Shown: in pieces, positions 26,745 to 36,596 of the stretch
Position numbering within the stretch: the stretch's first letter is position 1
Layout of the letters: each line of letters starts with the position of its first letter
Assembly (NCBI RefSeq): GCF_900638585.1
Contig: NZ_LR134523.1
Coordinates: 186,001 to 250,000, forward strand
Direction: 5' to 3'
DNA length: 64,000 nucleotides
DNA from: Aedoeadaptatus ivorii
GTDB taxonomy: Bacteria; Bacillota; Clostridia; Tissierellales; Peptoniphilaceae
The notes under the pieces: generated by a model
What the model was told of the DNA's origin: nothing
The model's input: only the letters and a program-made list of their open reading frames with translations
The model's database searches: none
Program-made: the position numbers and the translations under genes

Positions 26745-28760
26745 CCCCCTATTGTCATTCTGAGCGAGGAATTTTAATTCCGAGTCGAAGAATCTCTTTC
26801 ACAAGAAGCAGTTTGCGTAGAGGCCAAGGCCGAAACGCACGACGTCCACTTCTTTTACGGGCAACATAACGCGCAATAGGCACCTTGCAATCCGGCGACC
26901 CGCAATAGAGACACGAGATCCGTTCGACTCCGCTTCGCTCCGCTCAGGATGACAAGGTTTAGGGATTCGCAATAGCTCTTGCCGAATCGCACATTCGTCC
27001 CCTATTGTCATTCTGAGCGAGGAACTGTGTTCCGAGACGAAGAATCTCGTTCGCAAGAAGCAGTCCGGGTAGAGGCCAAGGCCGAAACGCACGCTTAGGC
27101 TTTTATCGTCAATGCGTCACACAATAGCTTTCGGAGATGCATTCATGACCTAACAGGAATCTTCGATTTCGTCGTAGGTCAGAAGCCGCGCAGTCCAAAT
27201 CTTCGATTTGGCTAACGCAGCGGCCGACTCCGCTTCGCTCCGCTCAGGATGACAAGGTTTAGGGATTCGCAATAGCTCTTGCCGAATCGCACATTCGTCG
27301 CCTATTGTCATTCTGAGCGAGGAATTTATTCCGAGACGAAGAATCTCGTTCGCAAGAAGCAGTCCGGGTAGAGGCCAAGGCCGAAACGCACGCTTAGGCT
27401 TTTATCGTCAATGCGTCACACAATAGCTTTCGGAGATGCATTCATGACCTAACAGGAATCTTCGATTTCGTCGTAGGTCAGATGCCGCGCAGTCCAAATC
27501 TTTGATTTGGTTAACGTAGCGGCCGACTCCGCTTCGCTCCGCTCAGGATGACAAGGTTTAGGGATTCGCAATAGCTCTTGCCGAATCGCACATTCGTCCC
27601 CTATTGTCATTCTGAGCGAGGAACTGTGTTCCGAGTCGAAGAATCTCTTTCACAAGAAGCAGTCCGCGTAGAGGCCAAGGCAGAAACGCACGCTTAGGCT
27701 TTTATCGTCAATGCGTCACGCAATAGCTTTCGGAGATGCATTCATGACCTAACAGAAATCTTCGATTTCGTCGTAGGTCAGATGCCGCGCAGTCCAAATC
27801 TTCGATTTGGCTAACGCAGCGGCCGACTCCGCTTCGCTCCGCTCAGGATGACAAGGTTTAGGGATTCGCAATAGCTCTTGCCGAATCGCACATTCGTCCC
27901 CTATTGTCATTCTGAGCGAGGAACTGTGTTCCGAGACGAAGAATCTCGTTCGCAAGAAGCAGTCCGGGTAGAGGCCAAGGCAGAAACGCACGCTTAGGCT
28001 TTTATCGTCAATGCGTCACGCAATAGCTTTCGGAGATGCATTCATGACCTAACAGAAATCTTCGATTTCGTCGTAGGTCAGATGCCGCGCAGTCCAAATC
28101 TTCGATTTGGCTAACGCAGCGGCCGACTCCGCTTCGCTCCGCTCAGGATGACAAGGTTTAGGGATTCGCAATAGCTCTTGCCGAATCGCACATTCGTCCC
28201 CTATTGTCATTCTGAGCGAGGAACTGTGTTCCGAGACGAAGAATCTCGTTCGCAAGAAGCAGTCCGGGTAGAGGCCAAGGCCGAAACGCACGCTTAGGCT
28301 TTTATCGTCAATGCGTCACACAATAGCTTTCGGAGATGCATTCATGACCTAACAGGAATCTTCGATTTCGTCGTAGGTCAGAAGCCGCGCAGTCCAAATC
28401 TTCGATTTGGCTAACGCAGCGGCCGACTCCGCTTCGCTCCGCTCAGGATGACAAGGTTTAGGGATTCGCAATAGCTCTTGCCGAATCGCACATTCGTCGC
28501 CTATTGTCATTCTGAGCGAGGAATTTATTCCGAGACGAAGAATCTCGTTCGCAAGAAGCAGTCCGGGTAGAGGCCAAGGCCGAAACGCACGCTTAGGCTT
28601 TTATCGTCAATGCGTCACACAATAGCTTTCGGAGATGCATTCATGACCTAACAGGAATCTTCGATTTCGTCGTAGGTCAGATGCCGCGCAGTCCAAATCT
28701 TCGATTTGGCTAACGCAGCGGCCGACTCCGCTTCGCTCCGCTCAGGATGACAATATTGGA
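26745..28760. repeat. Tandem array of about six 300-bp palindromic repeat units, family B
   Basis: The segment AGTCCGGGTAGAGGCCAAGG (or near variants) recurs at about 27061, 27361, 27660, 27961, 28261 and 28560, so the period is 299-300 bases. Each full unit holds two nested hairpins: GACCTA...GAAATC-TTC-GATTTC...TAGGTC, then GCCGC...CCAAATC-TTC-GATTTGG...GCGGC (for example 27147-27224). It also holds the inverted core GCTCAGGATGACAA...TTGTCATTCTGAGC. Short open frames in it are repeat translations. Confidence 0.92.
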
Positions 28761-28835
28761 GTTCGCAATAAAGGATGGCAATTGTATTACTCCACGCAGG
28801 ATGAAAAATATTTGACCATCCTCCCTTTCCGCAAG

Positions 28836-28929
28836 AAAAAAAGATGTGAACGCGCATTAGAGTGACCCCCAAAAGTTGGACCTATGAAACCAACTTTTGG
28901 GGGTCAGTGCAACATTCACATCTCTTTTT
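28836..28929. terminator. Terminator-like hairpin with an inserted palindrome in its loop
   Basis: Outer arms GATGTGAA (28843-28850) and TTCACATC (28915-28922) are flanked by A-rich and T-rich tracts, as in a bidirectional terminator serving the minus-strand permease gene. The loop is filled by the separate perfect palindrome at 28863-28906. Confidence 0.6.
28863..28906. repeat. Perfect 17-bp inverted repeat resembling paired IS ends
   Basis: TGACCCCCAAAAGTTGG and its exact complement flank a 10-base centre. The arm resembles terminal repeats of IS150-group IS3-family elements (TGACCCC-type followed by AAAAGTT), so this may be two fused IS ends or a MITE-like remnant. Confidence 0.7.
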
Positions 28930-28933
28930 CATT

Positions 28934-31459
28934 TCACGACAACAAATCTAATATCCCTTCGTTCAATATCTCTTTTTCCGCGCTCTTGGTGGCGGCGAGG
29001 ATGCCGAGGGTGGTGAGGAGGACGAATAGGAGGAGGCCGGTATAATCGACGGCGCCTAAGATGGCGAGGGGCGAGAACATGAAGTGTTTGCGCGCGCTCT
29101 GGAGCACGGCGCCGGCGACGAGGATCGCGCTGTAGCCGATAAGCAGCCGGCGAATAAGGATGCGGTTTTCCGTGGCGACCATTTCGCGAATCTGCGTGCG
29201 CGTCATACCGGCGGAATGAAGCAGGCCGAAGTCGCGCCGCCGTGCGAGCATATTGGTGTGAAAGCTGCTGTAGGCGTTGGAAAGGCCGATGGCGATAAAG
29301 ATCCCCTGGGCGAGTACGGCGAGGAGGACTTCGTTTCTTCGGACCTCGGCGTCGAGGGCGCGGCGGAGGGAAGGCGGGGTGAGTTCGTAGTCCGACCGCG
29401 GCGTATCTTTGGCGATGACGGCACTTACGGCTTCGGTGGCGGCGGTTTCGCGGGTTTCGTCGATATTGGCGCGCAGTTCGTAGTGTAGTGCGTCCTCTTC
29501 GTCGACAAAACGCGCCGCCGCATAGCGCTCAAGATGGGATAGGGAGGTGACGACGGCGACCTCCCGGCTGCCGAAGCCCTCGAGTTCGTAGGGAATGCGC
29601 TCGAGGTGGCCTGCGATGGGGATTTCTTCCGCCGGGGCCTCCAAGTGATCGCGCACGATAAGGGTAGGGGTCATCTTGTCGGTGAGGGGAATGTATTGTC
29701 TGCGGTCGTAGGGCACGCCGACGGTCTTTTCGGGTGTGGCGTTTACCAGAAGGAAGGCTTCGGGATCTTCCGCGAGGCCGTTTTCTCGCTGAATGGCGCG
29801 GAAGCTATCGTCTTGGATGCCGTAAAACATACAGTACGGATTTTCAAAGTCGCGATTGCCCGACGCCAATGCGTCCTGAAAGGCATCGGATAGGATGTCT
29901 TTGTTATCGGCCTCGTAGAATTTGGCGGAAAAGCTGTGATAGATTTGCAGATCCTCGAGTCCCTTTGTCGCCCGTAAAGCCGCGATGCTTTCGGGCGAAA
30001 GGGGTGTGCGCCGGTGGATGGTGCCGGTAAAGGTATACGGCGAGCGGAAGTGATTGTGCGTCTCGTTGAGGTTCCGCCAGGCGCCCACCACCAAATACAG
30101 AGAGAGGACCGCCGAGGCAAGCGCCATGGCGACGGCGATGCCGCGGTATGTCTTGGCGTAAGCGCGCAAATAGTCCTTTCCTAAGGATACCGGGCTGTTT
30201 TTCGAAAGTCGCTCTTTTCGAGCGCTCTTTCGCACTTTCGGTCGGTCGGGTCGAAGGGATTCGGCGACGGTTTGTTTAGCGGTCTTGCGTGCCGGACCCA
30301 GGGCCGAGAATAGGACGCAGACCAGGCTCAGGACGAGGATTAAAATGACGCTTGTCGGCCGTAGGGGAATCGGCTGAAAGCCGCCAATTTCGCCGTAAAA
30401 GCGGACGCCGGCGCGGGTGATGTTTTTGTAAGAGATGTGATTGTTCCACCACATCAGGTACAGGATGCCGTTGGCGAGCAAGTAACTCGCCGCGGTGCCG
30501 ATCAAAATGGGTACACCGGAGAGCATCAGCGCCTTTTTTACCACCAGAGCGCGAATCTGCTTTTTGGTGGCGCCGACGGATTTTAAGAGAGCGATATAAC
30601 GACGATCTTTGCGGTCCCACACGCCGAAGGCGTTTCGGATCATGCCGGCAAAGAGGGCAATCAAGATGGCGTATGCGCCGAAGGATTCGATCCACTCATT
30701 GGCCTTCTGGGCGGTGGGGACGATGCCTTGGGGAAATACCAGGTATTCCTGTAAGAGTTTTTCGTTATAGGCTAGGACGCCGGTGCTTTGCAGATCCTCG
30801 TCTTTTAAGCCGTACTTGGCGAGAAAGGCGCGCGTCTGGGGGTAGGTATCGCGCATATTTTCAAACCAGATCTTCGCGGACACCGCTTTGTGCTCGGCAA
30901 AAACCTCCTCGGGTGTCTTGTAATAAATCCGTCCGAAGAACAGCCGATCCTCAAAACTGTAGCCGTCAGAACGCTCGGTGCCGACGACGGTGTATTCCCT
31001 ATCGCCCAATCGAACGGTATCGCCGATCTCGATCTGCATTTCTTTCAATACGCGTTCTTCACAGAGCACTTCGTCGGGGGCTTGGGGCTTTCTGCCGGCG
31101 TGGACGCGACGATCGCCCGTCCAGGCGCTCTTGTCCTCTAAAAGCAGGCTCGCCATGCGGTTTGAATCGTCGTCAATGGGCAGGCGGTCCGTCGTCTCGA
31201 ACTCTATGGCGCGGACTTTATGTGCCTCTTGCAGTTCGCGCAGGTGGGCGGGATTCTGTTCCGAGAGCAATATATGGTAATCGCCTATGGTTTCTTTGAT
31301 GTAGTCGATCCGAGCGACGCGATTCTGTTCCACGATAAAGACAAAGGTGCCCAGCACTACCACCGCCATGGCGACACTGATGACGACGGCGAAGCTGTCT
31401 TTTTTGCGTGCACGGACGAAGGCCCGGGCGAGTTCATCGATAATTTTCACGATCTTCAC
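28934..31459 (-). CDS. ABC transporter permease with two FtsX domains
   Basis: An 841-residue MacB/YknZ-type permease. It has an N-terminal helix (about 22-43), an extracytoplasmic domain (about 50-245), a first FtsX core of three helices (about 255-390), a second N-terminal helix near 435, a second extracytoplasmic domain (about 455-705) and a final FtsX core (about 715-835). SVGATKKQIRALV is a typical FtsX cytoplasmic motif. It pairs with the ATPase gene, overlapping by 26 bases. Such transporters export peptides or lipids or relay envelope stress; the substrate is unknown. Confidence 0.92.
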   Translation of the reverse strand: MKIVKIIDELARAFVRARKKDSFAVVISVAMAVVVLGTFVFIVEQNRVARIDYIKETIGDYHILLSEQNPAHLRELQEAHKVRAIEFETTDRLPIDDDSNRMASLLLEDKSAWTGDRRVHAGRKPQAPDEVLCEERVLKEMQIEIGDTVRLGDREYTVVGTERSDGYSFEDRLFFGRIYYKTPEEVFAEHKAVSAKIWFENMRDTYPQTRAFLAKYGLKDEDLQSTGVLAYNEKLLQEYLVFPQGIVPTAQKANEWIESFGAYAILIALFAGMIRNAFGVWDRKDRRYIALLKSVGATKKQIRALVVKKALMLSGVPILIGTAASYLLANGILYLMWWNNHISYKNITRAGVRFYGEIGGFQPIPLRPTSVILILVLSLVCVLFSALGPARKTAKQTVAESLRPDRPKVRKSARKERLSKNSPVSLGKDYLRAYAKTYRGIAVAMALASAVLSLYLVVGAWRNLNETHNHFRSPYTFTGTIHRRTPLSPESIAALRATKGLEDLQIYHSFSAKFYEADNKDILSDAFQDALASGNRDFENPYCMFYGIQDDSFRAIQRENGLAEDPEAFLLVNATPEKTVGVPYDRRQYIPLTDKMTPTLIVRDHLEAPAEEIPIAGHLERIPYELEGFGSREVAVVTSLSHLERYAAARFVDEEDALHYELRANIDETRETAATEAVSAVIAKDTPRSDYELTPPSLRRALDAEVRRNEVLLAVLAQGIFIAIGLSNAYSSFHTNMLARRRDFGLLHSAGMTRTQIREMVATENRILIRRLLIGYSAILVAGAVLQSARKHFMFSPLAILGAVDYTGLLLFVLLTTLGILAATKSAEKEILNEGILDLLS

Positions 31460-32126
31460 CCCCTTGTTCCTCGAGCCTGCCGTCGTTCATGGTAAAGATG
31501 CGGTCGCAGCCGAGGGCGATGCGCTCGTCGTGGGTGATGATGAGAATGGTGGCGCCGAAGCGCTGGTTGACGCGGCGAAAGAGCGCCATCAGATCGTCGC
31601 CTTTTTTGCGGTCCAGATTGCCCGTCGGCTCGTCCGCCAAAATGATCGCCGGTCGGCTGATCAGGCTCCGGGCGATGGCGACCCGCTGTTGCTCGCCGCC
31701 GGAAAGCTGATCGGGAAAGCGGGCGGTCTTGTCGGAGAGCCCCAAAGTGTCTACGATTTCGCGGTAATAGTCGAAATCGGGTTCTTTGCCGTCTAAAAGC
31801 ACCGGGAGCAAAATATTTTTTTCCACGGAAATAGGGGGGGTCAGATTAAAGAACTGGTAGATAATGCCGATATTGCGGCGGCGAAACACCGTGCGCGCCT
31901 CATCGCTCAGGGCGGTGAGGTCCTTGTCCTGTATGTAGACCTTCCCCGTAGTGGGCGCATCGACCCCGCCCAGAATGTGGAGCAGCGTCGATTTGCCCGA
32001 GCCGCTGGGGCCCACTACCGCCACCAGTTCCCCGGCAGCCACCGAAAGATTCACGTCGTCGAGGGCGCGGACGTCTTCCGCCCCTTTGTAGATTTTGGAG
32101 ATCTCTTCTCCTCGCAATGCGTACAT
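31434..32126 (-). CDS. ABC transporter ATP-binding protein, LolD/MacB type
   Basis: A 230-residue ATPase with Walker A GPSGSGKST (about 40), Q-loop YQFFNLTP, signature LSGGEQQRVAIARSL (about 140) and Walker B IILADEPTGNLD. The fusion-free form pairs with FtsX-type permeases, as here. AGGAGG lies before the start. It is the first gene of the two-gene operon. Confidence 0.95.
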   Translation of the reverse strand: MYALRGEEISKIYKGAEDVRALDDVNLSVAAGELVAVVGPSGSGKSTLLHILGGVDAPTTGKVYIQDKDLTALSDEARTVFRRRNIGIIYQFFNLTPPISVEKNILLPVLLDGKEPDFDYYREIVDTLGLSDKTARFPDQLSGGEQQRVAIARSLISRPAIILADEPTGNLDRKKGDDLMALFRRVNQRFGATILIITHDERIALGCDRIFTMNDGRLEEQGGEDRENYR

Positions 32127-32181
32127 AGTACACCTCCTGTATGGCTATGGTAGCCGAGGAAAGTGACGGCAAAGTGACTGT

Positions 32182-32206
32182 AAAAAAGGCCCCTTGGAGG
32201 GCCCGC
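32182..32206 (-). terminator. Terminator of the Rieske protein gene
   Basis: GGGCCCTCC-AA-GGGGCC stem on the minus strand with six T. It lies 3 bases past the stop codon. Confidence 0.75.
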
Positions 32207-32209
32207 GTT

Positions 32210-33190
32210 TTACGCTTTCGTCTGTTGTTTCTTTTGCAAATCGTCGCGTATCTTTCGGTACCGAATAATGGGCGCATCGCCCGCGATTAAGTGTTCACCG
32301 ATCTTGAGCCCCGACGCCTTGGGTTCCTGCGTAATAACGACGCGCTTGTCTTGCCGCTCTACGATCAAATTGGCGTAGCGGCCGAAAAAAGCGATCAGAC
32401 CGTCTATGGGTCGGATGCCCGTAATGCGATTATAAAAGCGAATGTAGAGTACGGTATTTTCGTCGTCTACCGGGGCAAAAAAGATCAGCACCCGCACTTT
32501 TTCGCTGATATGGTTGAGCCACAAATTGGGAAAGAGGAAATTGAGATGGGTTTTACGAATGCGGGCGGCGTTTGCGTCCTTGGGTTTTTGGCCCCGGTCG
32601 ACTTCGTTGTCCGCCGAAGTCCGTAAAATATCGCCCTTAAAGAGTACCTTGGGCCCGTTTACCAGTGTTTTATTGCCGCGGCCGATGGTGTTGTGGTGGA
32701 CAAAGGGCAAATGGACCACGTCGAGCTGATTTTCGATCGCCCGAGAATAATGCGCATGCCAATGATCTTCGAGTTCGCTATACACAAACCGCTCGTCGAT
32801 ATCGTCGTCAAAAAAGGGGAGTGCCGGATTTTTCGCCTCCCTATCGCCATACCAAAGATAGATGATATCGTGCGCTTCCTCTACCACGAAGTGCTCTACA
32901 TCAAAGCGCGAGAGGTCCTCGCTGCTTTGTTTGCCGAGCGCCGGCACGAAGTGACAGGCGCCGTTTTGGTCGAATTCGATGCCGTGAAAGGGACATTTCA
33001 CACAGCCGTCTTTTACCGTACCCTTATGAAGCGCCGCGCCCCGATGGGAGCAGCGATCGTGCAGACAGGCGACCTTTCCGTTCGGATCGCGAAAGAGCAC
33101 CAAGTCTATGTTACAGCGGCGAACCCCTACGGGCCTTGCCTCGCGGACGGCCCGCGACGGCAAAATTGCGTACCATTGATTATAGATCAT
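32210..33190 (-). CDS. Rieske [2Fe-2S] ring-hydroxylating oxygenase alpha-like protein
   Basis: A 326-residue soluble iron protein. The Rieske domain has the Cys47-x-His49 and Cys66-x2-His69 ligands (CSH and CPFH). The mononuclear-iron motif ENQLDVVHLPFVHH supplies Asp157, His160 and His165. Family members hydroxylate or demethylate aromatic or cyclic substrates using O2 and a reductase. No reductase or ferredoxin gene adjoins it, and the likely anaerobic setting makes its role unclear. Start at 33190 follows AGGTGG. Monocistronic. Confidence 0.9.
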   Translation of the reverse strand: MIYNQWYAILPSRAVREARPVGVRRCNIDLVLFRDPNGKVACLHDRCSHRGAALHKGTVKDGCVKCPFHGIEFDQNGACHFVPALGKQSSEDLSRFDVEHFVVEEAHDIIYLWYGDREAKNPALPFFDDDIDERFVYSELEDHWHAHYSRAIENQLDVVHLPFVHHNTIGRGNKTLVNGPKVLFKGDILRTSADNEVDRGQKPKDANAARIRKTHLNFLFPNLWLNHISEKVRVLIFFAPVDDENTVLYIRFYNRITGIRPIDGLIAFFGRYANLIVERQDKRVVITQEPKASGLKIGEHLIAGDAPIIRYRKIRDDLQKKQQTKA

Positions 33191-33398
33191 ATTCCACCTG
33201 CCTTTGTTTTAGTATAGCCGAAAATCGGAACGGGTGCGAAAGAGAATCGAGATGCGGGTATTGTTTCGGTATATACAGTAAAATTAAAATAAAAAACATA
33301 TACACGACGGCTTTTTATCGTTATAATAAAGTAAAGTATTTCTTCGGAAATGCGCAAATGGTAAGGAATCGACAGAAATGGAAAAGGAGGTAAGAACG

Positions 33399-35328
33399 AT
33401 GAAAAAACGAAGCGTGCTGTTGCTCGTTTGTGCCCTATTGGCGAGTTTTGTCGCGTCCCATATTGCCGTGGCACAAGAAGTGCAACAGGCGGACAATGTG
33501 GTGGTAGCGGAGCCGCTGGCGGCATAATTTCGCTACGAAAAGACCATCGATATGACGCATGCACCGAATCCCGAGGAAATTCCCAAGGCGACTTTCGAAT
33601 TTTATCTGGATACAATACCGGATAAGGATCGAGCGTCCTACGGCATCGGAAAAACCTACGGCGACAAGAGCGTCGTCGCGGGCACACTTGCGGCGCCGAT
33701 GCTCCTCACCAAGGTGAAATTCGGCGACGAATACGCCGATCGCAGCGCCGAGAACCCCGCCGGCGGCTATGATGAGACGCTCACCGGCATGATGGATGCG
33801 TATTTAAAAGACGGCCACACGACGGATGCGGCAGATGCGATTCTGGATCGAATTATGAAATACCACTACGGGGCAATGCGCGACAGCGAGAATGTGCAGC
33901 GCGGTTTAACGCGAAAGGCGACGCCGGAAGAGTATTTGCTAAACATTGAGGAAGAATCTCCTTTTATAGAAGAAAGCCGCGGAGGTATGCACTGGCCCTT
34001 GGCGTTGGCAAGTTGGCGTTGTTTTTATCAAGGATGTGATCTGGGCGATTACGAGAACGGCTGCCAAAATATACGAGAATACGATTACAAAACCTTCGAC
34101 TATGCGTCGGATTTAGGTCTTCATGCGAACAATGAACTGATCCAATATGCCGCCGGCGTTCAGGACGACATCCTGACCCACCAAGAAAAAGAAGGGGAAG
34201 AGAATTATATTTCGATCTCCAAGCCGCTGTTTACCTTCGACCAAATGGTAGACGGCTGCGAGATGACCGACAATCTGACGATTTTGGAGCGGATCAAGGC
34301 GGCGGTACAAAATGGAGAATCGGGGCAGATTTTGCGATTCGTGCTCGTAGAGAAGAACGCCCCCGCCGGTTTTCTCTCCAACGACGAAGTCAAGATTTTA
34401 GACGTCAATTACGATGTCATGGCGGGCGAAGCGCGTCCCGCGCTGGACGAATTTGCGTTTATGCTCTTTAACTCGCCGCAGGAAGCCGACGCTTTTTATG
34501 CAGAGAGCGATCTGCATTCGCCCGTCGTAAGTCCGTCGGCGCCGTCGGTTTCGTTTACCAACCGATTTATGCCGCCAAAAGAGGAAAATCCGCCTGTCGA
34601 ACCGGAGAATCCGCCGGCATTCCCGCCAGGTGGCATTGCAACCCCGCCCTTTATGCCGCCCGAAAAAGAAGAGTCCGCGCCCGAACGACACGAATCGCGG
34701 CACGAAAAATATATCTTCGGCTATCCCGACGGCACCGTGCAGCCCAACGGCTCCATGACCCGGGCAGAAGCCGCCGCCGTCCTGACGAGACTCAAGGGAC
34801 TAAAGGGCGACGATGCAGCACCGACCTTTACCGACACCCCGTCGAATTGGTATAATCGCTACATTAATGCCGTCGTGGAAGCGGGGTATATGAAAGGCTA
34901 TCCCGACGGTAGCTTCCGGCCCGCAGAGCAGATCACCCGTGCGGAAGTGGCGCAGATGATTCTGCAATTTGAAGAATCGGCAGAAAAAACCGCTCCATTT
35001 TCCGATACAGACGGCCACTGGGCCAAAGCCGCCATCGACCGCGCCTATGCGAGCGGCAACATCGATGGGTATCCCGACGGCAGTTTTCGCCCCGACGAGA
35101 ACATCACCCGCGCCGAAGCCGCAAAAATCATGAACCGCCTCTTCAACCGCAAAGTCGACGAGAGGGAGACTCACCCCGGCGCTCAAAAATCCCGAAGACA
35201 TCGCCGCGTTTTCGGATCTCGAAAAATCCCATTGGGGTTATTATGAAATCACCGAGGCCGCCAATACCCACCGTTTTTACAGAGCGGACAAAGACGCCCT
35301 CGACGAGATTTGGACCCGAATCGAATAA
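33399..35328 (+). pseudogene. Broken SLH surface protein gene (in-frame stop and frameshift)
   Basis: Reading from ATG 33399 (after AAGGAGG) gives a signal peptide (MKKRSVLLLVCALLASF...AVA), then a TAA stop at 33525-33527. The same frame is open from there to 35246: an unknown body (about 33552-34550), a Pro/Glu linker and three SLH repeats (about 34700-35150). Near 35168 a one-base insertion shifts the frame; the tail with SHWGYYEITEAAN continues in the other frame to a TAA at 35326-35328. Removing one base restores alignment with the tail of the gene ending at 21905. An internal start giving a non-secreted protein is possible but unlikely to be functional. Confidence 0.85.
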
Positions 35329-35334
35329 GCACAC

Positions 35335-35364
35335 ACAAAGGCCCGAGGATACCTCGGGTCTTTG
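35335..35364 (+). terminator. Terminator after the broken SLH gene
   Basis: CAAAGGCCCGAGG-ATAC-CTCGGGTCTTTG hairpin directly after the restored stop codon. Its position supports 35328 as the original gene end. Confidence 0.75.
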
Positions 35365-35452
35365 TGCGTAAAAGGCAATACTTTGTTATTTCTCCCCGTA
35401 ACTGCGGTATGTGTAGGAAGAGGACCCGGTAAAGGAGGAGAATATAGAACTG

Positions 35453-35965
35453 TTGACGACATTACAAGCGCGATTCGACGCCCATCCCCATCGTCACAAT
35501 ACCCTACGCTGGGAAGAAGTGCAGGCGGCACTCGACGAGGAGAAACTCGCCGGCATTCGAACAATGGAAGAGACCGGCGGCGAACCCGATGCCATAGAAT
35601 ACGAGGGGCATATATACTACGCCGATTTTTCGGAAGAGAGCCCCATCGCCCGGCGCAACCTCGCCTATGACGAGGAGGGTGAAAAAGAGCGCCACAAAGA
35701 CAAGTATCGCCCCGCGGGCAATGCCCATACCATGGCGAAAAGCATGGGGGCGGAGATTGTGGACCGCGCCTTTTACGAATATATGCAGGGCATCGAGGAC
35801 TTGGATCTAAAGACCTCCTCGTGGCTTAAGCCCCCCGCCTTCGTTCGGGAAATGGGCGGCGCCCTCTTCGGCGACAAGCGATATGGCGAGTGCTTTTGCT
35901 ACCACAATACCGCCAAGAGCTTTTACGCATCCCGCGGCTTCCGTGCGCGGATCTTGATTCGGTAG
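35453..35965 (+). CDS. DUF4256 family protein
   Basis: A 170-residue soluble protein. It shows the family pattern: N-terminal ARFDAHPHRHNTLRWEEV, then EETGGEPDAI, KTSSWLKPPAFVREMGGALFGDKRY and the C-terminal VYHN-like CYHNTAKSFYASRGFR. The function is unknown; relatives are common in Firmicutes and Bacteroidetes. The start is uncertain: TTG at 35453 lies about 12 bases after AAAGGAGGAG, and no ATG is available nearby. Confidence 0.85.
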   Translation: MTTLQARFDAHPHRHNTLRWEEVQAALDEEKLAGIRTMEETGGEPDAIEYEGHIYYADFSEESPIARRNLAYDEEGEKERHKDKYRPAGNAHTMAKSMGAEIVDRAFYEYMQGIEDLDLKTSSWLKPPAFVREMGGALFGDKRYGECFCYHNTAKSFYASRGFRARILIR

Positions 35966-35995
35966 TGTAGGGGAAGACGGGAAAAGGAGAGAAGG

Positions 35996-36202
35996 ATGGC
36001 GAAAGACGATCGCAAAAAATCTTCAAAAAAACACAATTTGTGCGAAGAAAATAAAAAATATGTAGAGCAGGAATCCGAAACTGACGAAATAGAAAAGCAA
36101 ATAAAAGCATTGAAAAAAGAAAACGAAGAACTCAAAATGGAGAACGAAATCTTAAAAAAAGCCGAAGCATACTTTTCAAAGCGCTATGGTCGGAATAAAT
36201 AG
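35996..36202 (+). CDS. Orphan coiled-coil peptide homologous to the IS3 OrfA zipper
   Basis: A 68-residue highly charged, AT-rich ORF with a good ribosome-binding site (AGGAGAGAAGG). Its last 33 residues nearly match the OrfA zipper of the IS elements in this window (LKKENEELKMENEILKKAEAYF, given here in overlapping parts: LKKENEELKMENEIL, then KKAEAYF). The first 35 residues do not match the OrfA helix-turn-helix. It is either an OrfA remnant with a new N-terminus or a zipper-only protein. There is no orfB after it. Confidence 0.6.
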   Translation: MAKDDRKKSSKKHNLCEENKKYVEQESETDEIEKQIKALKKENEELKMENEILKKAEAYFSKRYGRNK

Positions 36203-36279
36203 GATCCGACAAACGGATGTAAGGAGCACGGCAATGGGAAAGAGGACGTAGAGCGGACCGTATACTCTTCCTCGCAATC

Positions 36280-36558
36280 GTCCCCCATTGTCATTCTGAG
36301 CAAGGGGCTTTAGCCCCGCGTCGAAGAATCTCTTTCGCTGTAAGGGGTCTGCAGAGAAGCCCGTGACGAACCGCATGACATTGCCTTTGTGCTTAGGACA
36401 ATAAGACCCGCAATAGGTACTGTGCAACCCTCCGACCCGCAATAGCCCTCGGAGATGCATTCATGACCTAACAGAAATCTTCGATTTCGTCGTAGGTCAG
36501 ATGCCGCGCAGTCCAAATCTTCGATTTGGCGAACGCAGCGGCCGACTCCGCTTCGCTC
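36280..36558. repeat. Single family B repeat unit, cut by IS copy 2
   Basis: Contains TTGTCATTCTGAGCAAGG near 36288, the double hairpin GACCTA...TAGGTC and GCCGC...GCGGC (about 36466-36543) and the start of the core arm CGACTCCGCTTCGCTC, where the IS begins. The repeat resumes after the IS at 37791 with CTCTGCTCAGGATGACAAGG. Confidence 0.85.
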
Positions 36559-36596
36559 TTAATTGGTACAATGTTTTGGACAAACTTTTCCAACTT

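Noticed and set aside
26745-28760. Possible CRISPR array because of regular 300-base spacing
   Set aside because: Whole units are conserved with no short constant repeat separated by unique spacers.
26799-28872. Several 74-97-codon frames with CHPERSEAES-type peptides
   Set aside because: Products of the tandem palindromic repeats; identical peptides recur once per unit and have no ribosome-binding sites.
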